A DNA stretch of 64,000 bases from Armatimonadota bacterium (GTDB taxonomy: Bacteria; Sysuimicrobiota; Sysuimicrobiia; Sysuimicrobiales; Humicultoraceae): NCBI GenBank assembly GCA_031081585.1, contig JAVHLY010000004.1, forward strand, positions 52,928-116,927, given 5' to 3'. Position numbers and translations under genes: made by a program. Each line of letters starts with the position of its first letter. Within the stretch, counting starts at the first letter, position 1. Under the pieces are notes generated by a model, which made no database searches, had not been told where the DNA came from, and saw only the letters and a program-made list of their open reading frames with translations. This document shows positions 17,388 to 26,473 of the stretch, one piece after another.

Positions 17388-18370
17388 GCCCATCCTCCCC
17401 GGCGAGGCCGCTGGTCAGCGTCATCCTGCCGACCTACAACCGGGCGAGCTTTTTGGACCGGGCCCTGCGGAGCGTCCTTAGCCAGACCCTCCCGGACTAC
17501 GAAGTGCTCGTCGTGGACGACGGCTCCACCGACGACACCGCGGAGCGAGTCCGGGCCGCGGGGGACGCTCGGGTCCGCTACATCCGGCAGCCGCGCAACC
17601 GGGGCGTCTCCGCGGCCCGCAACCTGGGGTTGCGTTTGAGCCGCGGCCACTTCGTCACCTTCCTGGATTCCGACGACGAGTACCTGCCGGTCAAGCTGGA
17701 GCGACAGGTGGCGGCGCTGGCGGCGGCTCCGGCAGAGGTGGGGGCGGTGGAGTGCGGGCTGCGCATCGTAGCCAACGGCGCCCACCGGGACCAGCCGCCC
17801 CAGCTGCGCGGACGAGACTACCTGACCTTCCTGCGCTCGCGGGAGGGAGTGAACATGGCCGCCCTCCTCGTGCGGGCAGACCTGGCGCGCATGGTGGGGT
17901 TCGACGAGGGCCTGACGTCGCGGGAGGACGTGGACTTCATGGCCCGGCTGCTCTGCCGGACCTCCCTGGCGTTCATCGACGACCCGCTCGTGGTCATCCA
18001 CAACGACGCTCCGGTCCGGCTCTCCGCGGGGGCGGTGCTCCTGCGGGGGCTGGAGCAGCTCGCCCGCAAGTACGACCAGGAGCAGCACGCCTCCCGGGCC
18101 CTGCGCATCGACTGGAACCACCGGCTGGCGCTGGCCTATCTCCAGCAGGGTCGCTTCCGGGAAACGCGCCAGGCCCTGGCGCGCGCCATCGCCGCGCGGC
18201 CCCTGGGCGTGGTCCACTGGGGGCTGTACCTGAGCACGCTGCTGGGGCGGCCCGGCGCGGCGCTGGCCCATCGAGTCTACCTGGCCGGCGGGCGCGTCAA
18301 GCAGTGGCTTCGCGGCAAGGCGGCCGGGCGCCGGTCATGGGGACGAAACCTGCTCTCCCGATCGACCTAG
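17384..18370 (+). CDS. GT2-family glycosyltransferase, paralogue of preceding gene
   Basis: A 328-residue GT2 enzyme: SVILPTYNRASFLDRALRSV, EVLVVDDGSTDDTAERV, and TFLDSDDEYLPVKLERQV. Its ATG overlaps the stop of its paralogue, a likely tandem duplication with later divergence. The in-frame region before the ATG (back to 17249) belongs to the neighbouring gene in another frame. Probably adds a second sugar in the same pathway. Confidence 0.91.
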   Translation: MSPSSPARPLVSVILPTYNRASFLDRALRSVLSQTLPDYEVLVVDDGSTDDTAERVRAAGDARVRYIRQPRNRGVSAARNLGLRLSRGHFVTFLDSDDEYLPVKLERQVAALAAAPAEVGAVECGLRIVANGAHRDQPPQLRGRDYLTFLRSREGVNMAALLVRADLARMVGFDEGLTSREDVDFMARLLCRTSLAFIDDPLVVIHNDAPVRLSAGAVLLRGLEQLARKYDQEQHASRALRIDWNHRLALAYLQQGRFRETRQALARAIAARPLGVVHWGLYLSTLLGRPGAALAHRVYLAGGRVKQWLRGKAAGRRSWGRNLLSRST

Positions 18371-18405
18371 CCCGTGGCCTTCCAGCCGCATCACGCTCCC
18401 CGAAG

Positions 18406-19233
18406 ATGGGCCGTGGGGAGCTGTCCGTGACCTTCTCCTTCGGCAGCAACTGGCTGGACTACCTGAAGAGCGTTTCCGAGGACGCAGTCGCGCGCGCCCG
18501 GGCCGACATCGAGCATTGGGTCGGCAGCGCCACGGTCCGGGACGCCTCAATCCTCGACGTGGGGTCCGGCTCCGGCATCCACTCGCTGGCGTTTCTCCAG
18601 CTGGGCGCCCGGCGCGTATGCTCGTTCGACGTCGATCCCCGCTGCGTGGATGCCACGCGACAGCTCTGGGAGCGGGCGGGTCGCCCGGCGCACTGGGAGG
18701 TGCTCCAGGGCTCGATCCTCGATCCGGCCTTCACCGGCACCCTCGGGAGCTTTGATCTGGTCTACGCCTGGGGGGTGCTGCACCACACCGGGGCTCTGTG
18801 GGAGGCCCTTGCCCGGACCTGCACCCTGGTCCGATCCGGCGGCCTGTTGTGGGTGGCGATCTACACGAAAGGCCCGAGCTACGCCGACGACCTGGCCTTG
18901 AAGCGACGGTACAATGCCGCGTCCCCTTTGGGCAAGCGCCTCCTGATCTACAAGAAGATCGGCAAGGTGATGCTCAAGCGGCTCCGGAAGTTCCAGAACC
19001 CGCTGGCATGGAACCAGCCCAAGGAGCGCGGCATGGATGTCTACCACGACATCGTCGACTGGCTGGGCGGGCTGCCCTACGAGGTGGCCAGCCCGGACGA
19101 GGTGGTGCGGTTCACCCGTCAGCGGGGATTCGTCCTGGAGCGTATCAGGGTGGAGGGGGAGCGGGCGAACAGCATCTATATACTCCGCGCACCGGACGCT
19201 GTGCGCACACCGGGGGAGAAACCGCAGCCGTGA
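18406..19233 (+). CDS. Class I SAM-dependent methyltransferase
   Basis: A 275-residue methyltransferase. The SAM site reads ILDVGSGSGIHSLAFLQLGA, followed by VCSFDVDPRCV and the catalytic-region YAWGVLHHTGALWEALART. ATG 18406 is used; GTG 18427 with GGGGAG six bases before it is an equally good start and begins right at the conserved TFSFGSNWLDYLK. The C-terminal part (MDVYHDIVDWLGGLPYEVAS) fits methyltransferases in polysaccharide clusters. It shares a GTGA overlap with the first fusion enzyme. Confidence 0.87.
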   Translation: MGRGELSVTFSFGSNWLDYLKSVSEDAVARARADIEHWVGSATVRDASILDVGSGSGIHSLAFLQLGARRVCSFDVDPRCVDATRQLWERAGRPAHWEVLQGSILDPAFTGTLGSFDLVYAWGVLHHTGALWEALARTCTLVRSGGLLWVAIYTKGPSYADDLALKRRYNAASPLGKRLLIYKKIGKVMLKRLRKFQNPLAWNQPKERGMDVYHDIVDWLGGLPYEVASPDEVVRFTRQRGFVLERIRVEGERANSIYILRAPDAVRTPGEKPQP

Positions 19234-21419
19234 GAACCGCCCGTCCGGTGCGCCTCGGCATTGTCGGCTGCGGCGCCGTGACGCAGATCTGCCACCTGCC
19301 GGCAGCCAGGAGCGTGCCCGACGTGGAGGTCGTGGCCCTGGCCGACCTGAACCTGGCCCGCGCGCGGTTCCTGGCCGCGCGGTTCGGTGTTGCGCGGTAC
19401 AGCACCGACTACCACGCCTGGCTCGACGAGGTGGACGGGGTCATCCTGGCCCTTCCCCACGCCCTGCACGTGCCGGTGGCGAGCGAGCTCCTCGAGCGCG
19501 GCCTGCCCGTGCTCCTGGAGAAGCCCCTGGCCGTGACGGTGCGGGAGGCCGAGGAGCTGGTGGCCCGGGCGGCGGCCACGGGCACGCCGCTGCAACCCGG
19601 CTACATGTTCCGGCACAATCGGTCCGCCCGGGTCGTGAAGCACATGCTCGAGGCGGGCTGGATCGGCCGCGTGCAGACCTTCGTGGCGCGCTGGGGCGGC
19701 GTCTACCGTTGGCCGGTGGCCTCGGGCTTCTTCTGGGACCGCCAGCAGGCGGGCGGAGGGGTGGTGGTGGACGCGGGCTCGCACCTCCTGGATCTCCTCC
19801 TGTGGTGGTTCGGGGACGTGCTCGAGGTCGAGTACCGCGACGACAGCCGGGGCGGGGTGGAGGCGGACGCCTGGATGCGACTCGTCCTCCAGGGCCCGCA
19901 CGGCCCGGTCCGCGGAGAGGTGGTGATCAGCCGGCTGCGCCACCTGCGCTCGCACGTGCGGCTGGACGGCGAGCAGTTCGTCGTGGACTGGGGATCGGCG
20001 GGCGACCGCTATGCCGCCCGCATCGCTCCGCAGACCTGGAACGGCGACGATCCGCGTTTCCTCTCCCAGGCCGACCCCGGCGGGAGCGACACCTTTGTGG
20101 GCATGTTCGCCGAACAGCTCCGGGCGTTCGCCCGGACGATCCGGGGAGCCCCTCCGGCTGTCTCCGCCCGGGACGTCCTGCCGACCGTCGCCTTGATCGA
20201 GCGCTGCTACCGCGAACGGGCGGGGAGCCTGTTGGAGCCCTGGGACCGTCCGGTCTCCGTCACGAGCCCCGCAGGTCCGGTGCTCGTCACGGGGGCCACA
20301 GGGTTCATCGGCGGACGGCTGGCGGAGGTCCTGGCGGCGCAGGGGGTGCCGGTGCGTGCGCTCGTGCGCACCTGGAGTCGCGCCGCGCGGCTGGCCCGGC
20401 TGCCGGTGGAGCTCGTGGGCGGCGACATGCTCGACCTGGCCAGCCTCCGCCGCGCCGCCGCGGGGTGCCGCACGATCTACCACTGCGCCGTGGACTTCGC
20501 GGCGGGCGGTCGGGCGATCCGGCGCTCCTCGGCCCTGGGCGCGCGGCACGTCCTGCAGGCTGCGCTGAACGCCGGGGTCGAGCGTGTGGTGCTCCTCAGC
20601 ACGGTGGCGGTCTACGGAGCCGATCCTCCGCCGGGTTCGATCTCAGAGGACACGCCCGTACGACACGAAGGGGACGACTATGCCGACGGGAAGATCGACG
20701 CGGAGGCCGCCGCGCGTGACGTCTACCACCGCTACGGACTGCCGATCGTCATTCTGCGGCCGCCGATCGTCTACGGCCCCTTCAGCAGCCGGACCGTCTC
20801 CCTCGCCCAGGCGATCCGCGCCGGGCGCCTGGCGCTCATCGCCGACACCGGGGGCGTCTGCAACACCCTGTACGTCGACGACCTGGTGGCGGCGATGTTG
20901 CTGGCCGCCGCCGCGCCGGGGGCCCCCGGGCAGACCTTCCACGTGACCGACGGGGCCCCCGTGACCTGGCACGCCTTCATCGAAGCGCACGCACGGGCGC
21001 TGGAGGTGCCCGCCCCCTCACTGCCGCGCGTCACCCTTCAGGAGCTCGAGCAGGCCTGGGCGGCCCAGGCCCGCGGACGGCGGACATCGTGGCGCACCCT
21101 GGCCGGCCTCGTCCTGCGGGACAGCCGGCTGCGCGAGACGGTGCGCGCCTTGCCGGTGGTGGCGACGCTGGAACGGTTGGGCCGCCTCGTCGCGCCGGAG
21201 GCGATCCGCGAGCAGGCGGCCCGCCTCGCCCTGGCTGCGCCAGCCAACGGGGCGGCCGCCTCCCCGCCGCCGCCCTCCCGCAGCCTCGCCCGGCTGATGG
21301 TGGGGCGCACGGTCTACGACATCACCCGGGCCCGGCAGGTGCTCGGCTACACTCCCGCGGTGGACTTCCATGAGGGCATGGCGCGCACCGCGGCCTGGAT
21401 GCGGTGGGCGCACCTGTGA
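19230..21419 (+). CDS. Gfo/Idh/MocA oxidoreductase fused to an NAD-dependent SDR epimerase, copy 1
   Basis: A 729-residue two-enzyme fusion. Residues 1-345 are a Gfo/Idh/MocA dehydrogenase (LGIVGCGAVTQICHLPA, LLEKPLAV with the catalytic-site lysine near 98, GGGVVVDAGSHLLDLLLWW). From about residue 350 a complete extended SDR begins: VLVTGATGFIGGRLAEVL, LLSTVAVYG, and YADGK as the YxxxK motif near residue 484, then ILRPPIVYGP. Start GTG 19230 overlaps the methyltransferase stop. Such a fusion would allow two steps, for example oxidation and epimerisation, on one NDP-sugar. A second copy follows directly. The tail carries a roughly 100-residue helical region and an LGYTP end as in 3-beta-HSD-like SDRs. 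Confidence 0.85.
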   Translation: MRTARPVRLGIVGCGAVTQICHLPAARSVPDVEVVALADLNLARARFLAARFGVARYSTDYHAWLDEVDGVILALPHALHVPVASELLERGLPVLLEKPLAVTVREAEELVARAAATGTPLQPGYMFRHNRSARVVKHMLEAGWIGRVQTFVARWGGVYRWPVASGFFWDRQQAGGGVVVDAGSHLLDLLLWWFGDVLEVEYRDDSRGGVEADAWMRLVLQGPHGPVRGEVVISRLRHLRSHVRLDGEQFVVDWGSAGDRYAARIAPQTWNGDDPRFLSQADPGGSDTFVGMFAEQLRAFARTIRGAPPAVSARDVLPTVALIERCYRERAGSLLEPWDRPVSVTSPAGPVLVTGATGFIGGRLAEVLAAQGVPVRALVRTWSRAARLARLPVELVGGDMLDLASLRRAAAGCRTIYHCAVDFAAGGRAIRRSSALGARHVLQAALNAGVERVVLLSTVAVYGADPPPGSISEDTPVRHEGDDYADGKIDAEAAARDVYHRYGLPIVILRPPIVYGPFSSRTVSLAQAIRAGRLALIADTGGVCNTLYVDDLVAAMLLAAAAPGAPGQTFHVTDGAPVTWHAFIEAHARALEVPAPSLPRVTLQELEQAWAAQARGRRTSWRTLAGLVLRDSRLRETVRALPVVATLERLGRLVAPEAIREQAARLALAAPANGAAASPPPPSRSLARLMVGRTVYDITRARQVLGYTPAVDFHEGMARTAAWMRWAHL

Positions 21420-23635
21420 GGGCGACCGTGGTGGGGCCACCGGTGCGCCTCGGTATCGTCGGCTGCGGGGCGGTGACGCAGGTCTGCCACCTCCCCGCGG
21501 CGCGTCGCGTGCCGGAGGTCCGGGTGGTCGCCCTGGCGGACACCAACCCGGCGCGAGCCGCCCTGCTGGCGCGGCGCTTCGACGTCCCTCGCTGGAGCAC
21601 GGACTACCGGACCTGGGTGGACGACGTGGACGGCGTGATCGTCGCCGTGCCGCACGCCCTGCACCTGCCGCTGGCGGAGGAGCTGCTGCGCCGGGGCCGG
21701 CCGGTGCTGATGGAGAAGCCGCTGGCGACCTCGACGGCGGAGCTCGAGGCCATGGCGGCGATCGTTCGTGAGACCGGCACGCCGCTCGTGGGCGGCTACA
21801 TGTACCGGCACAACCGGGCGGCGCACCTGGTCCGGCGCATCCTCACAGAGCACTGGCTCGGACGGCTGGAGCGCTTCACCCTGGAGTTCGGTGTGGCCTC
21901 GGGCTGGCCGGCCGCCTCCGGGTTCTACTGGGACCGCCAGCAGGCCGGTGGCGGGGTGCTCATCGACAGCGGGTCGCACATGCTCGACCTGCTCCTGTGG
22001 TGGCTGGGAGATGTCGAGGCCGTGACGTACCGGGACGACAGCCGGGGTGGTGTGGAGGCCGAGTGCCACCTCGACCTGACGCTGCGTGTCGCTCAGGGCC
22101 CCGTATCGGGCACGGTGGTGCTCAGCCGGCTGCGCGACCTGCCGGGCGTGGCCACCATTGTCGGCGAGGACTTCGCGCTGGAGTGCACCGTCTCGCCGCC
22201 CTACGAAGTACGCGTCAGCCCACGCTGGGCGGCTGGCCAGCCGGTCTTCATCGCCGACGATGCCGGCCGGGAGACCTTCAGCGGCATGTTCGTCCAGCAG
22301 CTGCGCGCGTTCGCGGCGACCGTGCGCGGTGCCCCCTCGCCTGTGCCCGTGGAGAGCGTGCGCCCCACTGTCGCTCTGATCGAACGGTGCTACCGCGAGC
22401 GCGCCGGCCGCCTCCCCGAACCCTGGTCGGTGCCGTTGTCCATGCCCACGCGGCCTGCGGGGGCCTGCATCACGGGGGCTACAGGGTTCATCGGCGGACG
22501 GCTGGCTGAAGTGCTGGTCCAGGAGGGAGCGAAGGTGACCGCCCTGGTCCGCCGGTGGTCGCAGGCAGCACGTCTGGCGCGCCTTCCCGTCCGGATGGTC
22601 GGAGGCGACGTCCTCGACGTGGCGAGCCTGCGCCAGGCCATGGCCGGCTGTCGCGTGGTGTACCACTGCGCCTTCAGCTTCGCCGGGGGCAAGCGCGGCA
22701 TGCGGCGGCTGGCGGTTCAGGGCACCCTGGCTGTCCTCCAGGCCGCCCTGGAGGCGGAGGTGGAGCGCGTCGTCCTGCTGAGCACGGTGGCGGTGCACGG
22801 GGTCACGCTCCCGGCCGGGGTGATCACCGAGGAGATGGCCCGCGGGCCGACAGGGGATCCCTACGGCGACGCCAAGCTCGCCGGCGAGCAGGCCGCGCTG
22901 GCCTTCCACCGCCGCACGGGGCTGCCGGTGACCATCCTCCGTCCGGCGATCGTCTACGGCCCCTACGGGGGAGCCTGGACGGTGGAGATCGTGCGGCTGG
23001 CACGGGAAGGGCGGCTGGCGCTGGTGAACGGCGGGGAGGGGGTCTGCAACCCCCTGTACGTGGACAACCTGGTTCAGGCCATGCTGCTGGCGGCCACGCA
23101 CCCGGGCGCGGTCGGGCAGGTCTTCCACGTCACGGACGGCAGTCCGATCACCTGGCGGCGCTTCCTCGAGGCGCATGTGCGGGGCCTGGGGGACCATCTC
23201 CTGCCGCTGCCCGAGATCCGTCTGGAGGAGCTGGAGGCGGCCTGGGCGGAGGTCCGGCGCCGCCGGCCTTCCCTGCGCCACCTCGCGGGGCTCGTCCTGC
23301 GCGAGCCCGCGCTGCGCAGCGCAGTGCGTGGCCTGGCGCCCGTGGCTGCCCTGGAGCGGATCGGCCGGTTCGCCTTCGACCGGGTGCTGCCCCTGCGCTG
23401 GCAGCAGGAGCTGCGGGAACGGGCGGTCCGCCTCATGCTGGAGGCGTCCCTCAACGGTGCGGGTCCGGCCCCGGGGGCGCCACCGCTGCCCCTGGGCATC
23501 GCGCGGGCGTTGGCCAACCAGGGCGTCTTCAGCATCGACCGCGCCGTGGAGATGCTCGGCTATGCTCCCGGGGTGAGTACGGAGGAGGCGATGGACCGCA
23601 CGGAGGCCTGGGTCCGGTGGGCCTACCGGGCGTAG
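21416..23635 (+). CDS. Gfo/Idh/MocA oxidoreductase fused to an NAD-dependent SDR epimerase, copy 2
   Basis: A 739-residue paralogue with the same order: Gfo/Idh/MocA part (LGIVGCGAVTQVCHLPA, LMEKPLAT, GGGVLIDSGSHMLDLLLWW) and SDR part from about residue 350 (CITGATGFIGGRLAEVL, LLSTVAVHG, YGDAK, ILRPAIVYGPYGG). GTG 21416 is chosen because it overlaps the previous stop in the same way as copy 1; an in-frame GTG at 21404 is possible. The two proteins align along their whole length, including the helical spacer after the SDR, so the fusion came before the duplication. Divergence suggests different sugar substrates. Confidence 0.85.
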   Translation: MRATVVGPPVRLGIVGCGAVTQVCHLPAARRVPEVRVVALADTNPARAALLARRFDVPRWSTDYRTWVDDVDGVIVAVPHALHLPLAEELLRRGRPVLMEKPLATSTAELEAMAAIVRETGTPLVGGYMYRHNRAAHLVRRILTEHWLGRLERFTLEFGVASGWPAASGFYWDRQQAGGGVLIDSGSHMLDLLLWWLGDVEAVTYRDDSRGGVEAECHLDLTLRVAQGPVSGTVVLSRLRDLPGVATIVGEDFALECTVSPPYEVRVSPRWAAGQPVFIADDAGRETFSGMFVQQLRAFAATVRGAPSPVPVESVRPTVALIERCYRERAGRLPEPWSVPLSMPTRPAGACITGATGFIGGRLAEVLVQEGAKVTALVRRWSQAARLARLPVRMVGGDVLDVASLRQAMAGCRVVYHCAFSFAGGKRGMRRLAVQGTLAVLQAALEAEVERVVLLSTVAVHGVTLPAGVITEEMARGPTGDPYGDAKLAGEQAALAFHRRTGLPVTILRPAIVYGPYGGAWTVEIVRLAREGRLALVNGGEGVCNPLYVDNLVQAMLLAATHPGAVGQVFHVTDGSPITWRRFLEAHVRGLGDHLLPLPEIRLEELEAAWAEVRRRRPSLRHLAGLVLREPALRSAVRGLAPVAALERIGRFAFDRVLPLRWQQELRERAVRLMLEASLNGAGPAPGAPPLPLGIARALANQGVFSIDRAVEMLGYAPGVSTEEAMDRTEAWVRWAYRA

Positions 23636-23688
23636 AGGATTCCCGCTGGCCGGGCCAGGCGGGCGTCGGTCAACCCGAGAGACGGCGC

Positions 23689-24476
23689 ATGCGGTTGATG
23701 AGAGCTGTTGGGGCTGCAAGGGCGAAGCTGATCCACTACGCGGCTCTGCGCGAGCTGACACCGGATCACATGAGGCTCGCGCTCAGGAAGCTCATCAAGC
23801 GCTATTACCTCATGCGCTTCTGGTTGCGGACACGCTCGGGACTGTCGGTCTACATGAGTGAGGACCCACTGGACGATCTCGTCCTGGAGTCGATGCTGCA
23901 GGCAAAGGCTCACATCTACTTCCCCCCGTTGCCCTGGGCGACCGCCGGTGGCCTGGTCGTCGATCTTGGGGCGTGGCACGGTTTCTACACCCTGGAAGCC
24001 TTGCGCCGGTACCCCGGGGCGAGAGTCGTCGCGGTGGAGCCGGACAGCTGGAACTGCGCCCTCCTGCGCAGGAACCTCGCCGCGAACGGCTTGGTGGACC
24101 GGGCGGAGGTCATCGAGGCCGCCGTCGGGTCCAGCGAGGGTTCGGACAGCTCGTCCAGCGAAGGACCTCCCTGGAGTATCGAGTGGTTCAGCCTCAGGAT
24201 GAGCAAGGGGGGAGATGGATTAGGATCGTTGGCCCGGAGAGTGTTGTCCGGGACGCTCAGCCCCTGGTGGTGAAGTGCAACGCCGAGGGGGCCGAGTTTG
24301 CCTTCTTTCCTCAGCTCTTCCGGTTGGGTCGGCACCCCAGGCTCGTCATCGTGGAGATTCATGCAAGGTATGGCGATACGGACGCGTTGCTGGGGGTCTT
24401 CCGCCAGTCGGGATACTCGGTGTCCCTGGTCGATCGAATGCCTCACGGGGCGTGGTTTCACTGTTGGTTGATCTGA
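23689..24476 (+). pseudogene. FkbM-family methyltransferase interrupted by a -1 frameshift
   Basis: The first frame starts at ATG 23689 and gives LVVDLGAWHGFYTLEALRRY (SAM site), VVAVEPDSWNCALLRRNLAA and VIEAAVGSSEGSD, then reaches a stop at 24271. The remainder of the FkbM domain (VVKCNAEGAEFAFF, RLVIVEIHARYGD) is in the next frame and ends at 24474-24476. Adding one G to the six-G run at 24207-24212 rejoins the two into one continuous protein of about 262 residues (SKGGRWIRIVGPESVVRDAQ across the join). So this is a recent mutation, a sequencing error in a homopolymer, or programmed frameshifting. Base composition is less GC-rich than the neighbours. FkbM enzymes O-methylate sugars or similar hydroxyls. 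Confidence 0.8.
24207..24212 (+). other. Six-G run, site of the FkbM frameshift
   Basis: In the upstream frame the run reads AAG GGG GGA, which has the form of a -1 slippery heptamer (G GGG GGA). A single missing G here would explain the broken gene equally well. Confidence 0.65.
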
Positions 24477-24511
24477 CGGTGTGGCGGCGTGGAGCAGGGG
24501 TAGCGTAGGCC

Positions 24512-26407
24512 ATGTGCGGCATCGCGGGCCTCTACGCCAGGCGAGGGGCGGTCGACCCCCAGGTGGTGCGGACCATGACGGCGGTACAGACGCACCGCGG
24601 GCCGCTGGAGGAGGGGTACCTCCTCACGCCCCGTGTCGGCCTGGGCATGCGCCGCCTCTCCATCATCGACGTGGCCGGCGGCCAGCAGCCCGTCTACAAC
24701 GAGGACGGCTCGATCGCCGTCGTCTTCAACGGGGAGATCTTCAACTACCGGGAGCTGCGCGCCGAGCTCCTCGAGCGCGGCCACCGCCTCACCACGGTCT
24801 CCGACACGGAGGTCATCGTCCACCTGTACGAGGAGCGGGGGATCGACTGCCTGCACGCCTTCAACGGGATGTTCGCCTTCGCCCTGTGGGACGGCCGGCG
24901 CGAGCGCCTGTTCCTGGCACGCGACCGCCTGGGCGTCAAGCCCCTCTACTACTGGGACGACGCCCGGGGCCTGGCCTTCGCATCCGAGCTGAAGGCGCTC
25001 CTGCTCTGTGACTTCGTGGAGCGCCGTCCGGACCCCTATGCCCTCCTCGACTACCTGGCGCTGATGTACGTTCGCGCGCCACGCACGCCGTTCCAGGACG
25101 TACACAAGCTCGCCCCCGGCCACTACCTGGTGGCGGACCGCATGGGGACCCGGGTGGACGCGTACTGGCGCCTGGCCGACTACTACACGCCCGCACGAGT
25201 TTCAGTACCGGAGGCCGTCGAGCACGTCCGGGAGCTGCTGCGTGACGCTGTGCGCCTCCGGCTGCGCAGCGACGTCCCGGTGGGCGCCTTCCTGAGCGGC
25301 GGGATCGACTCCAGCGCGATCGTAGCCCTGGCGGCACAGGAATCGGCCACTCCCCTGCGGACCTTCACCGTGGACTTCGGTCCGGACAGCTTCGACGAGG
25401 TCCGCTACGCCCGGCTGGTGGCCGACCGCTATGCCACCGCGCACAACGAGATGCGGGCGACCGTGAACGATGCCCTGCAGGAGCTGCCTCGGCTGGTCTG
25501 GCACATGGATGAGCCGCACGGCGACTCGGCCGTCGTCTCGACCTATCTGGTCTCGCGGTTCGCTGCCAGCCAGCTCCGCGTGGTCCTGTCCGGTTCCGGG
25601 GGCGACGAGGTCTTCGGCGGCTACCGGCGGTACTTCGACGGCGGCGCTGTGGACCACCTCTACCGACGGCTGCCGCAGGGGCTGCAGGTGGCCGGCGCGC
25701 GCTGGGCCAGGCGCGTCAACGCGGAGCTGGGCGGCCGCCTGGCCTGGAACGCCATGCCCGTAGAGCAGCGCTACCTGCGCACCCTCTCACTTTTCCACGC
25801 CCAGGAGCGCCGCCGGCTCCTCGGCGAGGCGGTGCACGACACCCTCGACCTGCGGGAAGTGTTCGCCGCCGTCCCGCACGCCGACCCGGTCAATCGCCTG
25901 ATGTACGTGGACGCGGTGACCTACCTGCCGGACGACATTCTCCACGTGACCGACCGGATGAGCATGGCGGTCTCGCTGGAGGCGCGTACGCCCTTTCTCG
26001 ACTACCGTCTGGTAGAATTTGTCGCCGGACTTCCTGGACGCTGGAAGGTGAACCCCTGGCGGCGGACCTGGAAGATTTTGCTGAAGCGAGCGGTGGGGCC
26101 CTGGCTGCCCCCGGCGATCCTGGCGCGCCCGAAGTGGGGGTTTGGCGCTCCGTTGCGCGCCTGGATGAGCCATGGGCTGCTGGACGTGATGGCCCAGGTC
26201 TACCGGAAGAGCGCCGCCGTGGACGCGGGGCTGGTGCAGGTCGAGGGCGTGCAGACCCTCCTGCAGGCGGCCCGCACCGGGCCGATGGCGGTGCACGTGG
26301 CCCAGCAGCTCTGGTCGCTGCTGGTGCTCGAGCTCTGGTCCCGGCTCTTCCTGTGCGGACCGGCCGCTCAGGCTCCCGCCTTTACGCTGCGCGACCTGGC
26401 GGCGTGA
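24512..26407 (+). CDS. asnB: Asparagine synthase (glutamine-hydrolysing), AsnB type
   Basis: A 631-residue full-length AsnB-like amidotransferase. It starts MCGIAGLYA with the nucleophile Cys2, has FNGEIFNYRELRAEL and ARDRLGVKPLYY in the glutaminase domain, and the PP-loop FLSGGIDSSAIVALA near residue 265, then VVLSGSGGDEVFGGY. The usual HRGPD is HRGPLEEG here, so one conserved residue near the glutamine site is changed. AsnB paralogues in glycan clusters often amidate sugar carboxylates rather than making free asparagine, and this is the second family member in the cluster, which favours that role. Confidence 0.88.
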   Translation: MCGIAGLYARRGAVDPQVVRTMTAVQTHRGPLEEGYLLTPRVGLGMRRLSIIDVAGGQQPVYNEDGSIAVVFNGEIFNYRELRAELLERGHRLTTVSDTEVIVHLYEERGIDCLHAFNGMFAFALWDGRRERLFLARDRLGVKPLYYWDDARGLAFASELKALLLCDFVERRPDPYALLDYLALMYVRAPRTPFQDVHKLAPGHYLVADRMGTRVDAYWRLADYYTPARVSVPEAVEHVRELLRDAVRLRLRSDVPVGAFLSGGIDSSAIVALAAQESATPLRTFTVDFGPDSFDEVRYARLVADRYATAHNEMRATVNDALQELPRLVWHMDEPHGDSAVVSTYLVSRFAASQLRVVLSGSGGDEVFGGYRRYFDGGAVDHLYRRLPQGLQVAGARWARRVNAELGGRLAWNAMPVEQRYLRTLSLFHAQERRRLLGEAVHDTLDLREVFAAVPHADPVNRLMYVDAVTYLPDDILHVTDRMSMAVSLEARTPFLDYRLVEFVAGLPGRWKVNPWRRTWKILLKRAVGPWLPPAILARPKWGFGAPLRAWMSHGLLDVMAQVYRKSAAVDAGLVQVEGVQTLLQAARTGPMAVHVAQQLWSLLVLELWSRLFLCGPAAQAPAFTLRDLAA

Positions 26408-26473
26408 GGTTGGGGAGTAGGACCGCCCCCCCCGCCCGTCAGCCGCCGCGGAGGGCAATGTGGCTCCTGCCGC

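Noticed and set aside
21347..23761. 804-codon open frame antisense to the second fusion enzyme
   Set aside because: Same artefact of GC-rich third positions; composition is low complexity and the sense strand is clearly coding.
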